Assembly: GCF_000169335.1 (NCBI RefSeq) | Contig: NZ_AAXW01000008.1 | Span: 84,276 to 148,275, forward strand | From: Crocosphaera chwakensis CCY0110 | GTDB lineage: Bacteria; Cyanobacteriota; Cyanobacteriia; Cyanobacteriales; Microcystaceae | Direction of reading: 5' to 3' | DNA length: 64,000 nucleotides | Shown here: positions 27,856-36,448 of the stretch, in pieces | Position numbering within the stretch: position 1 is the stretch's first letter | How the letters are laid out: every line of letters begins with the position of its first letter | Position numbers and translations under genes: made by a program | The notes under the pieces: model-generated | The model's input: the letters and a program-made list of their open reading frames with translations, nothing else | Told to the model about the DNA's origin: nothing | Database searches by the model: none

Positions 27856-28806
27856 ATGTCTAGCGTTAGTTTATTATCAGCCCATTCTTACGATCTGCCT
27901 TTACTTAAAGCCTCTTTAGAAAAGCTTTTAGAACCATTAGGAGGAATCAAGTCTTTTGTTCAACCAGGACAAAGAGTTTTACTCAAACCAAATTTATTGA
28001 CGGGAAGTCGTCCAACCAAAGAATGTGTCACTCGTCCTGAAATGGTGTATTGTGTGGCTCAATTGGTTAAAGAAGCAGGAGGAACGCCATTTTTAGGAGA
28101 TAGTCCAGCCTTTGGTACAGCCCGTGGGGTTGCCTTGGCCAACGGTTACGGGTCTATTATTGAAGCGTTGGGGTTAGAGGTAGTCGAATTTAAAGGCAAA
28201 CGTTACAGTCATGATAGTGACCATTTTGATCATTTACGCTTGTCTAAAGAAGTGATGGATGCAGATGTGGTCATTAACTTGCCTAAAGTTAAGTCTCATG
28301 TTCAGTTAAGTTTAACTTTGGGGGTTAAAAATTTATTTGGTTGTGTTCCGGGGAAAATGAAAGCCTGGTGGCACATGGAAGCTGGAAAAGATGCCGATCG
28401 CTTCGGAGAGATGTTAGTAGAGACAGCTAGAGCCATCGCCCCAAATTTAACCATCATTGATGGTATTATCGCTCATCAAGGTAATGGACCGAGCAGCGGC
28501 GAACCGAGGGATTTAGGCATTTTAGGAGCTTCTAGCGACGTTTTTGCTTTGGACTGCGCTATGATTGAACTCTTAAAGCTATCCCCTTCATCGATTCCTA
28601 CATGGGTGGCTCAAAAAAGACTAGGATTAATTAGTAAGGTTGCAGACATCGAATTTCCCTTATGCCATCCGACTCAATTACAAGTGAATGATTGGCAGTT
28701 ACCCCATAAAACAATGCCCATAGATTTTGGACTCCCTAGAGTGATTCGTTCAACCTTTAAACATTTATATATTCGTTTAGTACGAGAACCCTTAAAGATT
28801 TCTTAG
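27856..28806 (+). CDS. DUF362 domain protein
   Basis: The 316-residue cytoplasmic protein has the DUF362 core: GQRVLLKPNLLTG near residue 38, GGTPFLGDSPAFGT, DVVINLPKVKSHVQLSLTLGVKNLFGCVPG, and IIDGIIAHQGNGPSSGEPRDLG. DUF362 proteins often carry extra ferredoxin clusters, but none is present here. The enzymatic role of the family is not settled. It is preceded by an AT-rich gap and ends 55 bases before the convergent amylase-like gene, with a small palindromic repeat between. Confidence 0.85.
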   Translation: MSSVSLLSAHSYDLPLLKASLEKLLEPLGGIKSFVQPGQRVLLKPNLLTGSRPTKECVTRPEMVYCVAQLVKEAGGTPFLGDSPAFGTARGVALANGYGSIIEALGLEVVEFKGKRYSHDSDHFDHLRLSKEVMDADVVINLPKVKSHVQLSLTLGVKNLFGCVPGKMKAWWHMEAGKDADRFGEMLVETARAIAPNLTIIDGIIAHQGNGPSSGEPRDLGILGASSDVFALDCAMIELLKLSPSSIPTWVAQKRLGLISKVADIEFPLCHPTQLQVNDWQLPHKTMPIDFGLPRVIRSTFKHLYIRLVREPLKIS

Positions 28807-28824
28807 ATCATCAAGTTGACGGAA

Positions 28825-28845
28825 GCGATCTCGAAGAGATCCGCT
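28825..28845. repeat. Short palindromic repeat between convergent genes
   Basis: GATCTC (28827-28832) and GAGATC (28836-28841) form a tight hairpin with a GAA loop, with GCG/CGC-rich flanks. It lies between two convergent stop codons and may act in termination. It resembles short dispersed repeats of related cyanobacteria, but that resemblance is from memory. Confidence 0.45.
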
Positions 28846-28861
28846 TTGCGGTGCGCCTAAT

Positions 28862-30190
28862 TTATTCAGATAACCACATTTGAGCCGTTCTAGGATGAAT
28901 GGATAAGGTAAAGCGATCGCCCTCGATTGTCATTTTGTTATTATTTAGACAATCTTCATAGAGACTGGGATTTTTTAAACCCGAAGTGCTAAACTCCACC
29001 GAAGCATGATCACCCCCTTTATTAATAGCAACAATGCCACAATCTCCTCGTCTAAAGACTAGCACCAAGTCGCTTTCATATAACATAGCCATCTGTTTTC
29101 CTTGAACCTGACTGTGAAAGCGAATCATTCGCTTAATATCGTCTCGTTTAAACGCATTACACCAGCGATCGTGATCTTCAGGATGTCGGTGAACGGATTC
29201 GTTATGATCTGAGTAAATTAAAGGAAGACCCCCATCTTTCCCGACAATGTAAGCATAAGCTAAATTTTCATCGGTGCGATCAAGTAACAAGTTACGAAAA
29301 TCCTCATTATGAGGAAGATCATGATTGACCACAAAAGTAACAGACCTAGACCAAGGTAAACCATTATTCTCGTTTTCAGGACGGGCTAATGTTCTAAGAG
29401 AACCTCCCATCTCAAATGCTTTTCGGATGGTTTGAAACAAACGGAAATCATAGGCAGATATCCAAGTTTCTTGGAGAAAGGGATCTAAAAAGGTTTTTTC
29501 TTCATGATCATTGGTGGTCAAAACTTCCCCGAATAAATAGCGTCCAGCCAATGAATCACTATCGGCAAAATTATCAATCATCCGCTTACTTATATGTTTG
29601 ATAGCATCAATACGGAAGCCATCAAAGCCCATTTTTGCTAAGGCAGCTAACATGGTTCGTTGTTGCAATAACACCCAAGGAGAGTCCATTAAATCCGGTA
29701 AATCACTGATATCGCCATAGACAACTCGGTGTCGATCAGACCATTCATGATCTTCAATATTTCCGGAACGATTAAAATCATGACCAGAAAATAAACCCTC
29801 ATTCAAATCGCCATACAATTTATTGGCTTCAAATAAGTCTCGATTATGTTGATAGTTAGCGAGTTCAGCGTCTCCTGGAAAGTTTAACCGATCTTCTCTT
29901 TGTTCATTAGCCATATGGTTGATGACAATATCAGCATAGACTTTGAGTTTATGCTCACCGGTATGACATTGTTTAATCAATTCCTCTAGTTCTTTTTTCC
30001 CTCCCAAATGGGACAAAAGCACTCGATAATCTTTCGGTTGATAACGTTGCCACCAGTCATGAGAATTGACATCTGAATAAAGAATCGGTGGAATGAGTAG
30101 CGCACCATAACCTGCTTCTCGTATTTCTCCTAGTCTGTCAATAATTTCTTGATACTTCCAATTGAAAACATGAAGTACGACATCACTCAT
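28862..30190 (-). CDS. Second GH13 alpha-amylase-family enzyme
   Basis: The 442-residue glycoside hydrolase family 13 protein has no signal peptide. Motifs are DIVINHM (I), GFDGFRIDAIKH with the nucleophile Asp (II), LFGEVL with Glu (III) and FVVNHDLPHNED (IV). A short C-terminal beta region follows. It differs clearly from the amylase at 19.2 kb, so it is a paralogous subgroup and not a copy. I choose the ATG at 30190, preceded by CAAGGAAAAA; earlier in-frame starts (TTG at 30253, ATG at 30241) are less well supported. Alpha-glucan hydrolysis is inferred. Confidence 0.88.
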   Translation of the reverse strand: MSDVVLHVFNWKYQEIIDRLGEIREAGYGALLIPPILYSDVNSHDWWQRYQPKDYRVLLSHLGGKKELEELIKQCHTGEHKLKVYADIVINHMANEQREDRLNFPGDAELANYQHNRDLFEANKLYGDLNEGLFSGHDFNRSGNIEDHEWSDRHRVVYGDISDLPDLMDSPWVLLQQRTMLAALAKMGFDGFRIDAIKHISKRMIDNFADSDSLAGRYLFGEVLTTNDHEEKTFLDPFLQETWISAYDFRLFQTIRKAFEMGGSLRTLARPENENNGLPWSRSVTFVVNHDLPHNEDFRNLLLDRTDENLAYAYIVGKDGGLPLIYSDHNESVHRHPEDHDRWCNAFKRDDIKRMIRFHSQVQGKQMAMLYESDLVLVFRRGDCGIVAINKGGDHASVEFSTSGLKNPSLYEDCLNNNKMTIEGDRFTLSIHPRTAQMWLSE

Positions 30191-30394
30191 AACAATTTTT
30201 TCCTTGTAGCGGGGTCTTGCTTTGGGTTGCAATAACGCCATTTTAACTGACAATACCCTTTTAATACGAATATATTACACCAATAACAAAAAACTTAATT
30301 CTTCTTATCGATTCTTTAATTAATGATAAAAACTCGTTACCTATTGATAACAACCATAAATATAAATATTAGATTTTCCAAAAATAAAGGATCA

Positions 30395-30583
30395 TTAAGT
30401 ATTTCTTGGATAAGCTCCTCGTTGCCGGATAGCAGACATACAATACTCAGAACCACATTTTGAGCAAACTAAAATAGCGGTTAATGTCGATTGAGATTTA
30501 ATCAATAAACCTTTACTGTGACACTTGGGACAAATATCTAAAGCTAGATTTGTCCAGAGTTTTAATTCAATAGTATTATTCAT
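30395..30583 (-). CDS. Small zinc-ribbon protein, unknown
   Basis: The 62-residue protein has CPKC and CSKC pairs spaced about 21 residues apart, the pattern of a zinc ribbon. It ends with a basic tail. No further domain is present, so it may act in nucleic-acid or protein binding, but that is inference from the fold. It starts with ATG at 30583 and stands between the second GH13 gene and a lipoprotein gene, both on the same strand, with gaps of 140-200 bases. Confidence 0.6.
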   Translation of the reverse strand: MNNTIELKLWTNLALDICPKCHSKGLLIKSQSTLTAILVCSKCGSEYCMSAIRQRGAYPRNT

Positions 30584-30779
30584 AGCAATTTATTTGAACA
30601 ATGATTTAAACTAAATTCCAGAATAATAGCTATCAAGAAAGGATGTCAGGGTAAAAAAATGTAGATATTTTGAGTAAAAATAGATAATTGATGTCAATGT
30701 AAAGTAGGCAAAAGTGGAAATTAGGAGAATTTAGGGGAATATAGTTTTCTTATTATTTTAAAAAGCTAAATAGGCATCT

Positions 30780-31292
30780 TTATGGGAATTTAAGAGGATT
30801 ACCGAATAAATCATAAATCATAATATCCCATTGTCCGTCCTGGGCAATTTCAAAAGCAATTTGAGTCCCGTCGGCATTAATAATAGGATTCCGGACTTCT
30901 GCTTGTAAATCAGTTGTTAAATTCCGTTTTTGTTCGGTTTGTCGATCATAAACATAAATATTAGTTTTTCCTTGACGACTACCTGCAAAAACTACATAGC
31001 GACCATTTTCAGAAATAGACGGATGAGACGCTATTTCATCTAACGCATTTAACCCCGGTAAAGAAATTAATTGTCGTTGTTGAGCATCGAAAAGATAAAC
31101 GTCTTGAGAACCATTTCTATCAGAGATAAAGACAATATAAGTAGAAGTCACTTGGGGTTCTAAGTCCGAAGCGCGACTATTTAATCCTCGTCCCCCTCCA
31201 TCGAAAGGGAAATTAAGATAACGAGGATAACCTGTACACCCTGTCATCAGACTACTAATGACAACTATCCACGTAATAAGAAATTGTTTCAC
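30780..31292 (-). CDS. TolB-like beta-propeller lipoprotein (short)
   Basis: The 170-residue lipoprotein has lipobox LMTGC with the modified Cys at residue 19. Three beta-propeller repeats of the PD40/TolB type follow: YIVFISDRNGSQDVYLFD, YVVFAGSRQGKTNIYVYD and QIAFEIAQDGQWDIMIYD. A full propeller needs six or seven blades, so it may pair with itself or with its neighbour. The gene upstream (31331-32029) encodes a close paralogue 38 bases away, giving a tandem pair. Envelope location is expected. The partner is unknown. Confidence 0.8.
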   Translation of the reverse strand: MKQFLITWIVVISSLMTGCTGYPRYLNFPFDGGGRGLNSRASDLEPQVTSTYIVFISDRNGSQDVYLFDAQQRQLISLPGLNALDEIASHPSISENGRYVVFAGSRQGKTNIYVYDRQTEQKRNLTTDLQAEVRNPIINADGTQIAFEIAQDGQWDIMIYDLFGNPLKFP

Positions 31293-31330
31293 TGATCAAT
31301 CCTAAACTTAAACGAATAACTGATCACTGC

Positions 31331-32029
31331 TTACTGATCATTGATCACTGGTGTACCATCAGGAATATCTAATTCAATTAATGGGCCACGATCTAATACT
31401 TCTATGTCCCATTGTCCTCGCCGTGCGGTTTCAAAAACAATGTAGCGTCCATCAGCACTAATTTGTGGATTTCTCACCCAATTACGATAACCTTGAGTTA
31501 ACAGTTCTGCCCGTCGAGTGGCGCGATCATAAAGTGCTACGTCTGGCCGTCCTTGTACACTAGAAATATAAACTAAATATCGTCCCGTACGGCTTAAACT
31601 AGGACTTTCTAAGATAACGTTACTTTGATTTAACCCTGGGAGATCCATGAATTTTTCGCTACGCAAATCATAGAGTAAAATCTCGTTACTGCTGTTACGA
31701 TTGGAGACTAGAGCTAACCAACGACCATCACCACTAAGAGCCGGTTGTTGGTCATTATAACGACTATTGAGGGTAGCCGGGGGTTCGGGACGGTTGAAGG
31801 CATTACAAGAGCCTAGGAGACTTATTAAGCTTATTCCTATGAGTAGCTTAAGAGATAGATAGGGTAAAGAAACTTGTGAGCGGAGGAGCAGGGAGCAGGG
31901 AGAGGGGAGAATTGCTAAAAACTCTCGTTGCTGACAAAGCCTTCTCCACTTTGGTATTCCTCGCTCATCAAATTTTTTGGCCTTTATGTTGTCTCCCTTT
32001 GCGCCTCTGTCTTGTTTACAGTGGAGCAT
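31331..32029 (-). CDS. TolB-like beta-propeller lipoprotein, N-terminus uncertain
   Basis: The 232-codon frame has a lipobox LLGSC (Cys near residue 74) and three PD40/TolB repeats like those of its downstream paralogue, e.g. WLALVSNRNSSNEILLYD and YIVFETARRGQWDIEVLD. The first ~50 codons look unlike protein-coding sequence and contain a purine-rich repeat (31881-31910) seen in intergenic regions elsewhere. No ATG, GTG or TTG lies close before the hydrophobic segment. Either the long ATG start at 32029 is used or a repeat insertion has damaged the original start. The mature domain looks intact. Confidence 0.65.
   Translation of the reverse strand: MLHCKQDRGAKGDNIKAKKFDERGIPKWRRLCQQREFLAILPSPCSLLLRSQVSLPYLSLKLLIGISLISLLGSCNAFNRPEPPATLNSRYNDQQPALSGDGRWLALVSNRNSSNEILLYDLRSEKFMDLPGLNQSNVILESPSLSRTGRYLVYISSVQGRPDVALYDRATRRAELLTQGYRNWVRNPQISADGRYIVFETARRGQWDIEVLDRGPLIELDIPDGTPVINDQ
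31881..31910. repeat. G/A-rich simple repeat inside the gene 5' region
   Basis: AGGAGCAGGGAGCAGGGAGA-type sequence, like other G/A-rich tracts in gaps at 14938-14972 and 33303-33337 (complement). Here it falls in the 5' part of the TolB-like lipoprotein frame. Confidence 0.5.
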
Positions 32030-32034
32030 TATTG

Positions 32035-32901
32035 TTAATAGTCAAAATTAGAGGGATCTGACGGGCGATCGCCTTCGTAATTATCCTCTGGTTTTGAGGG
32101 TCTAGGACTGCGCTTTCTAGGGCTTTCCTCTGAGTCAATGGGTTGATAGTCAACGTAGTCGGTGGTGGTTGGTGTTTCCTCTGGACTCGAAGGATAACCT
32201 TTTGTCTGACTACTGGGACGAGGACGGCGTTTCCGAGGGGGACGAGAAGGAGTTTGCGGGGACGAGCTTTCAGGACGAGGACGACTGGGACGACGTTTTT
32301 GGGGGCGATCTTCCCACATATCATCTTGACTACCCCAAGCATCATAGTTTTCCGTTGTCGGTCGACTGGGACGGGTTTGCCGTCTGGGGGAAGGGCGATC
32401 GCCGTAGGGATCGCTAGGGGGACGACGACGAGTTCTCGGTGTTCTAGGGTCATCCTCTGTGTAACCCCGATTGCTGCGAGGATCAGCATATCCTTGTAAA
32501 CGGGGGTTATTCCGATAGGTGGGTTCTTCTTCTTCGTAAGGTTCTAAGCGATCGAGTTCTGCTTCTGTATAAACTCTTGTTTTACTCACCCGACGATCAT
32601 CATCAACAAACGAAGAACTCCGTTTTGCTTGTTCGGTGGTAGCTCCTCTTAAGCGAATACTTTCGACGGCAAAAAATACGGCCGAACCTGTCAACAAAAA
32701 TTGTCCAAACTGTAGGATCGGATCAAGTCGCCATCCTTGAAACAATAGTATAAGTCCGCATAATAAGCCGACTGCTGCAAAAAATATATCATGATCCCTC
32801 GACAACTCTGGCCGTACCGTTCGCAAGAAGTATAAACCGGCTCCGGCAACAGCTAAAAAAATTCCGAGGACACTGGCTGAGTTCAGCCCAAAATTAACCA
32901 T
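32035..32901 (-). CDS. ycf66: Ycf66 family protein
   Basis: The 288-residue protein has a membrane N-terminus of about three helices (residues 1-85), matching the Ycf66 family: MVNFGLNSASVLGIFLAVAGAGLYFLR and DHDIFFAAVGLLCGLILLFQGWRLDP. A long Arg/Pro/Ser/Asp-rich disordered tail follows (95-288). Ycf66 is encoded in cyanobacteria and some plastids; its role is unknown. The tail is longer and more repetitive than the plastid form. It begins with ATG at 32901, and its stop lies 6 bases before the start proposed for the TolB-like lipoprotein. Open frames on the other strand are shadows of the biased tail. Confidence 0.88.
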   Translation of the reverse strand: MVNFGLNSASVLGIFLAVAGAGLYFLRTVRPELSRDHDIFFAAVGLLCGLILLFQGWRLDPILQFGQFLLTGSAVFFAVESIRLRGATTEQAKRSSSFVDDDRRVSKTRVYTEAELDRLEPYEEEEPTYRNNPRLQGYADPRSNRGYTEDDPRTPRTRRRPPSDPYGDRPSPRRQTRPSRPTTENYDAWGSQDDMWEDRPQKRRPSRPRPESSSPQTPSRPPRKRRPRPSSQTKGYPSSPEETPTTTDYVDYQPIDSEESPRKRSPRPSKPEDNYEGDRPSDPSNFDY

Positions 32902-33017
32902 TATCGCTCTCCGTTTTCATCTGCTATGGTAGCGAATTTTCTTTAATATTTCAGTCTTAGAATACCCAACAGGGTAAACTTTTTTCGTATTACTAATATA
33001 ACTAAATAATGAAACTG

Positions 33018-33041
33018 ACCCCACCCAACTAAGGATGGGGT
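33018..33041 (-). terminator. Hairpin after psbX
   Basis: On the minus strand ACCCCATCC and GGGTGGGGT pair as a 9-base stem (one U-G) with a TTAGTT loop. It lies 15 bases after the psbX stop codon. There is only a weak T-rich tail (CAGTTTCATTATTT), so it may act as a 3' stabiliser or weak terminator. Confidence 0.55.
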
Positions 33042-33055
33042 TGATTCAAACAAGC

Positions 33056-33178
33056 TTAGAAGTTGCGCTTGATTTTATCGCTTTGACTGATGAATACCAG
33101 TCCGACGGTGACGGGGATAACAACGATAACGGTTCCCCAGACAAGGCTCCATAAGAAATTAGCTAAAGATGGTGTCAT
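33056..33178 (-). CDS. psbX: Photosystem II protein PsbX
   Basis: PsbX is a small peripheral subunit of photosystem II near cytochrome b559, linked to quinone exchange. The 40-residue protein from the ATG at 33178 begins MTPSLANFLWSLVWG, has one membrane helix (about 8-30) and ends SDKIKRNF, matching cyanobacterial PsbX in length and sequence. A longer in-frame start at 33244 adds 22 basic residues that do not belong to the family. The ribosome site AGGGT lies just upstream, and a hairpin follows the gene. Confidence 0.95.
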   Translation of the reverse strand: MTPSLANFLWSLVWGTVIVVIPVTVGLVFISQSDKIKRNF

Positions 33179-33267
33179 ATATTTGTTACCCTTTTTTCGG
33201 TTTTGATACCTAACGTTACTTATTCTAAGGGGTTTTTTCCCCATTGCGTCAAGAAATTCTTGGATGG

Positions 33268-33337
33268 CGGGTGTGGGGTGTGGGGTGTAGGGTGTAATGT
33301 TTTTCTCCCTGCTCCCTTCTCCCTTGGCTCCCCTGCT
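33268..33337. repeat. GTGGGGT tandem tract and G/C-rich simple repeat
   Basis: Between psbX and lpdA lies a tandem of GTGGGGT/GTAGGGT units (33268-33298) followed by a C/T-rich tract (33303-33337) complementary in type to the G/A-rich tracts elsewhere in the window. It is non-coding. It lies just upstream of the longer psbX frame and downstream of lpdA. Confidence 0.5.
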
Positions 33338-33341
33338 TAGG

Positions 33342-34775
33342 CTAAACTCTAGCTTCAGCGCGTTTAAAGGCTTCGTCTAATACTTCGGATAGGGTGGGAT
33401 GGGTATGAATATTAAACGAGAGTTTCTCGACACTTTGACGTTGAGCGATCGCATTTGCTGCTTCTTGGATCAAGTCGGAGGCGTGAATACCCATGATATG
33501 CACTCCTAATAATTCCCCGTTATCTTTACGGAAAACAATCTTAGCAATACCGTCGGTTTCTCCTTCTGCAAGAGCTTTAGAATTGCCTTTAAAGTAGGTT
33601 TTAACGGTTGCTACCTCAAATCCTTCTTTTTCTCCTAATTCACGGGCTGCTGGTTCAGTTAGCCCGACGTAACTGATTTCGGGGTGAGTAAAGGCTGCTG
33701 CTGGAATACTACGATAGTCGATGGTTTTGTCTCGTCCGCAGATATTTTCGACGGCGATCGCTCCTTGTCCCGATGCTGCGTGAGCTAACATCAATTTTCC
33801 GTTTGCGTCTCCTACTGCCCAGAGGTGGGGAACCGGTTCACCGTCTCGTAACACTTCCATTTTGTCGTTGACGGGGATAAAACCGCGATCGGTTTCAATA
33901 CCAAGGTTTTCTAAGCCAAGATTTTTGGTTGCAGGGACTCTACCAGTCGCTACTAAACAAGCATCTACTTCTAAAACATCAATGACTTCTTTTGTCTTAG
34001 CATCGGTTAATTCAATGGTAACGGGTGCGCCTGGGGTGACTTTGGTAGCAAATACCCCGGAATAGGTTTCGATATCACGGGCTTTTAATAGGGTTCTTTC
34101 TGCTAATTTAGAGATTTCGGGGTCAAAACCAGGCATCAAGGTGTCTAAGGCTTCGATCATGGTGACTTCGCACCCTAATGCGGTGTAAATATCAGAAAAT
34201 TCTAACCCAATATAACCACTACCAATAATGGCGATCCATTGGGGTAAAACGTCTAATTTAACGGCTTCGTCGCTGGTAAAAACGGTTTTATGATCGATTT
34301 CAATACCACGGGGAACAAACGGCACTGAGCCAGGACATAACATAATATCCTTGGCGGTAATAGTTTTTTCTCCATCGTCGGTAAGTACACTGACTTTTTG
34401 GGTGTCAATGACTTTTCCCCAACCTCGGATAGTTTCGACTTTGAGGCGTTTTAAACTGTTGGTGAGATCCCCGCGTATTTTATTGACTAAACTAAGGGCA
34501 TGATCCGCGATCGCTTGTCTTTGGAAGTCTACCCCTTCTATATGAATTCCTAAATTGTAGAGATGTTGGGCATTTTGTAATTCTCGCACTCTTCCTGAGG
34601 CTGCTAAAAGAGCTTTTGAAGGGATACAACCCCGGTTAACACAGGTTCCTCCCATGTCTTTTGCTTCGATAATGGCGGTTTTTAAGCCACATTTGACGGC
34701 GTGTAAGGCTGCACCGTGTCCTCCGACTCCTGCACCGATAATGATTAAGTCATAATCGAATTCTCGCTCGCTCAT
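33342..34775 (-). CDS. lpdA: Dihydrolipoamide dehydrogenase
   Basis: The E3 flavoprotein of 2-oxo-acid dehydrogenase and glycine cleavage complexes reoxidises dihydrolipoamide with NAD+. The 477-residue protein has the FAD motif [16 protein letters not shown], the redox disulphide [15 protein letters not shown] (Cys near 45 and 50), a second nucleotide motif [11 protein letters not shown], and the C-terminal dimer region with [13 protein letters not shown] and the active HTHPTLSE. Length and motifs are standard. It starts with ATG at 34775. Confidence 0.95.
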   Translation of the reverse strand: MSEREFDYDLIIIGAGVGGHGAALHAVKCGLKTAIIEAKDMGGTCVNRGCIPSKALLAASGRVRELQNAQHLYNLGIHIEGVDFQRQAIADHALSLVNKIRGDLTNSLKRLKVETIRGWGKVIDTQKVSVLTDDGEKTITAKDIMLCPGSVPFVPRGIEIDHKTVFTSDEAVKLDVLPQWIAIIGSGYIGLEFSDIYTALGCEVTMIEALDTLMPGFDPEISKLAERTLLKARDIETYSGVFATKVTPGAPVTIELTDAKTKEVIDVLEVDACLVATGRVPATKNLGLENLGIETDRGFIPVNDKMEVLRDGEPVPHLWAVGDANGKLMLAHAASGQGAIAVENICGRDKTIDYRSIPAAAFTHPEISYVGLTEPAARELGEKEGFEVATVKTYFKGNSKALAEGETDGIAKIVFRKDNGELLGVHIMGIHASDLIQEAANAIAQRQSVEKLSFNIHTHPTLSEVLDEAFKRAEARV

Positions 34776-34875
34776 AATCTTTTTCCTTAATGGTTTGATT
34801 ATTCTTTCTTAGTGAAAGACCTATCTTCTGATCATAAATCTCTATATACAAGTTAGTCTAGTGGTTTAAGGTTTG

Positions 34876-35445
34876 ATGGTGAAGCAAATTAAACAGAATG
34901 ATTTTTACATGGAGAATATTCTTAATAAACTAATGATGAATAAACTTTTGAGAAAAACATGGAATGAATTTCAGTATATGATTTCTCAGATAGAAGATCA
35001 GGCTACTCCGCAACAAATCTTTGAAAGTTTCCAAAATTGGTATAAAAAAAATAAAAAAAACTTTTCCCCTAGTTTACTCAAAATATATAGAATAGAAGAA
35101 TTAATCAATATCGATCCGAAAAAATATCCACTTGCTCATTCGCAATGTACGCCACAAACCCTTAGACGTTTCCTTCATTTAGAACTTTCACATGAAGATT
35201 CTTTTGTAATGTTTTTAAGAGATCAATTATGGGAACTTGTAGTTTTGACTATAGATGCTGAATGTCATAGATGTGGAACATTAGAAATGTCTGCTTTATT
35301 TGATGTTGAAGCACAACAAGTCGTTTTAGAATGTTTACAATGTGGAGAATTACAAACACTCAAAGGAAACTCCTGTAAATGCTTAAATCCTAAAATATTA
35401 CGTTTAGCACAAAAAAAATACTTAGAAATTTTTGGATTAATCTAA
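34876..35445 (+). CDS. Zinc-ribbon-containing protein, unknown
   Basis: The roughly 189-residue protein has a helical N-terminal region (1-110, rich in Lys/Asn/Gln) and a C-terminal metal-binding stretch: CHRC near residue 132, CLQC near 155 and a final CKC. This looks like a zinc ribbon. I do not recognise the family. I choose the ATG at 34876, one codon after a TTG. It opens a short plus-strand island of unknown AT-rich genes between two conserved minus-strand genes. Confidence 0.6.
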   Translation: MVKQIKQNDFYMENILNKLMMNKLLRKTWNEFQYMISQIEDQATPQQIFESFQNWYKKNKKNFSPSLLKIYRIEELINIDPKKYPLAHSQCTPQTLRRFLHLELSHEDSFVMFLRDQLWELVVLTIDAECHRCGTLEMSALFDVEAQQVVLECLQCGELQTLKGNSCKCLNPKILRLAQKKYLEIFGLI

Positions 35446-35542
35446 CAGAAAAAATACGATACCATCTTTTTAGTTTATTTCTTACTTGAATTTTGCCAAA
35501 ATTAATCATAATATAAGTAGCAATATTGATAGTTAATTCATT

Positions 35543-35938
35543 ATGAATGCTGTCCCAGAACGATTTCCTCCTTCAACAATAAAAAACTTTCAAAATTATA
35601 TTTGTCCGATTAGTGGAATTAAAGCTAATGGAAAAAATGTACCTAATCAATGGGTAAATTGTCCGCTAGTTGAGCAACCAATTTGTTACGGACTTTGCTT
35701 GGATTTACAATCAATTGCTCGTGATGATGAATTTGATGATCATCCTTATGTGGACGATTTTTATAAATTAGCGAAAAAGCTAAATGTTGATGTCCTTAAG
35801 TTAAGAAAAACTTGTTTAAATCATCAAAAAAAGATTCTTATTGAAATGCTTAACGATGAATTCTATCCATATCCTGGAGACAAAAAAGAGAGTAAAGTTT
35901 TATTAGATTGGATAGTAAACCTTTCTAACGAGCTTTAA
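35543..35938 (+). CDS. Cys-rich small protein, unknown
   Basis: The 131-residue protein has five Cys in its N-terminal half (YICPISG, VNCPLV, PICYGLC, and one later in KTCLNH), a DD/DE-rich middle (RDDEFDDHPYVDDF) and a helical C-terminus. The pattern suggests metal binding or a small conflict-system component, but no family is recognised and this is inference. It is the second gene of the 34.9-36.4 kb island, 97 bases from the first. Confidence 0.6.
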   Translation: MNAVPERFPPSTIKNFQNYICPISGIKANGKNVPNQWVNCPLVEQPICYGLCLDLQSIARDDEFDDHPYVDDFYKLAKKLNVDVLKLRKTCLNHQKKILIEMLNDEFYPYPGDKKESKVLLDWIVNLSNEL

Positions 35939-36000
35939 ATTACTTTTTGAGTTTATATTGATAATGTTTATAATAAATAAAAAGATTAGTAAATTAGTTG

Positions 36001-36388
36001 ATGCTAAAAATTTTAATTGAATTAGAATCAAATGTGATTGAAGAAATTGATAGCTTTAGTACAGGTCATATTACTATTGAAGTAAACAACAAGATTCTAA
36101 GCTCAAAAAATCAGACTCCTAGTCAATCCATGATGATTTTTATCTCTCTTGTTGAACTCCTTGATGGCGTTTATTTATTTAATTAAACACAATACTAACA
36201 AAATAAGCTTTACTAACAGTAAAATGGAAACTTTGGGTCAAATAACAGAACTAGAGATGATTAAATCTCTGTGGCAAGGAGTTCAAAGTTTTATTTTTAA
36301 ATATGGTGATTTTCTTGGTGAAAACGAAATTATCAAAAATGATTTTGATAGTTCTCTAGAAAACTTTAAAAAGCAATTCAATCTTTAA
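36001..36388 (+). pseudogene. Small unknown gene, probably frameshifted
   Basis: The first frame (ATG 36001 to the stop at 36186) encodes 61 residues ending SMMIFISLVELLDGVYLF-N. The second frame, one base out of phase, continues IKHNTNKISFTNSK to the stop at 36388. Removing one A at about 36181, in TTTATTTAATTAAA, would join them into one protein of about 128 residues with a smooth sequence. So this is either a single-base frameshift or two overlapping genes (the second could start at ATG 36224). The product is unrecognised; the hydrophobic LVELLDG segment resembles small immunity-type proteins only loosely. Confidence 0.5.
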
Positions 36389-36448
36389 GTAAGTATATAG
36401 TAGAGTGTTTTACTAATGAGTAGGCAATATATTACTTTACTGATTTAC

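Noticed and set aside
32143..32499. Several long frames on both strands opposite or within the ycf66 tail
   Set aside because: They arise from the Arg/Pro/Asp-rich, low-complexity tail of ycf66; no homology or start signals.
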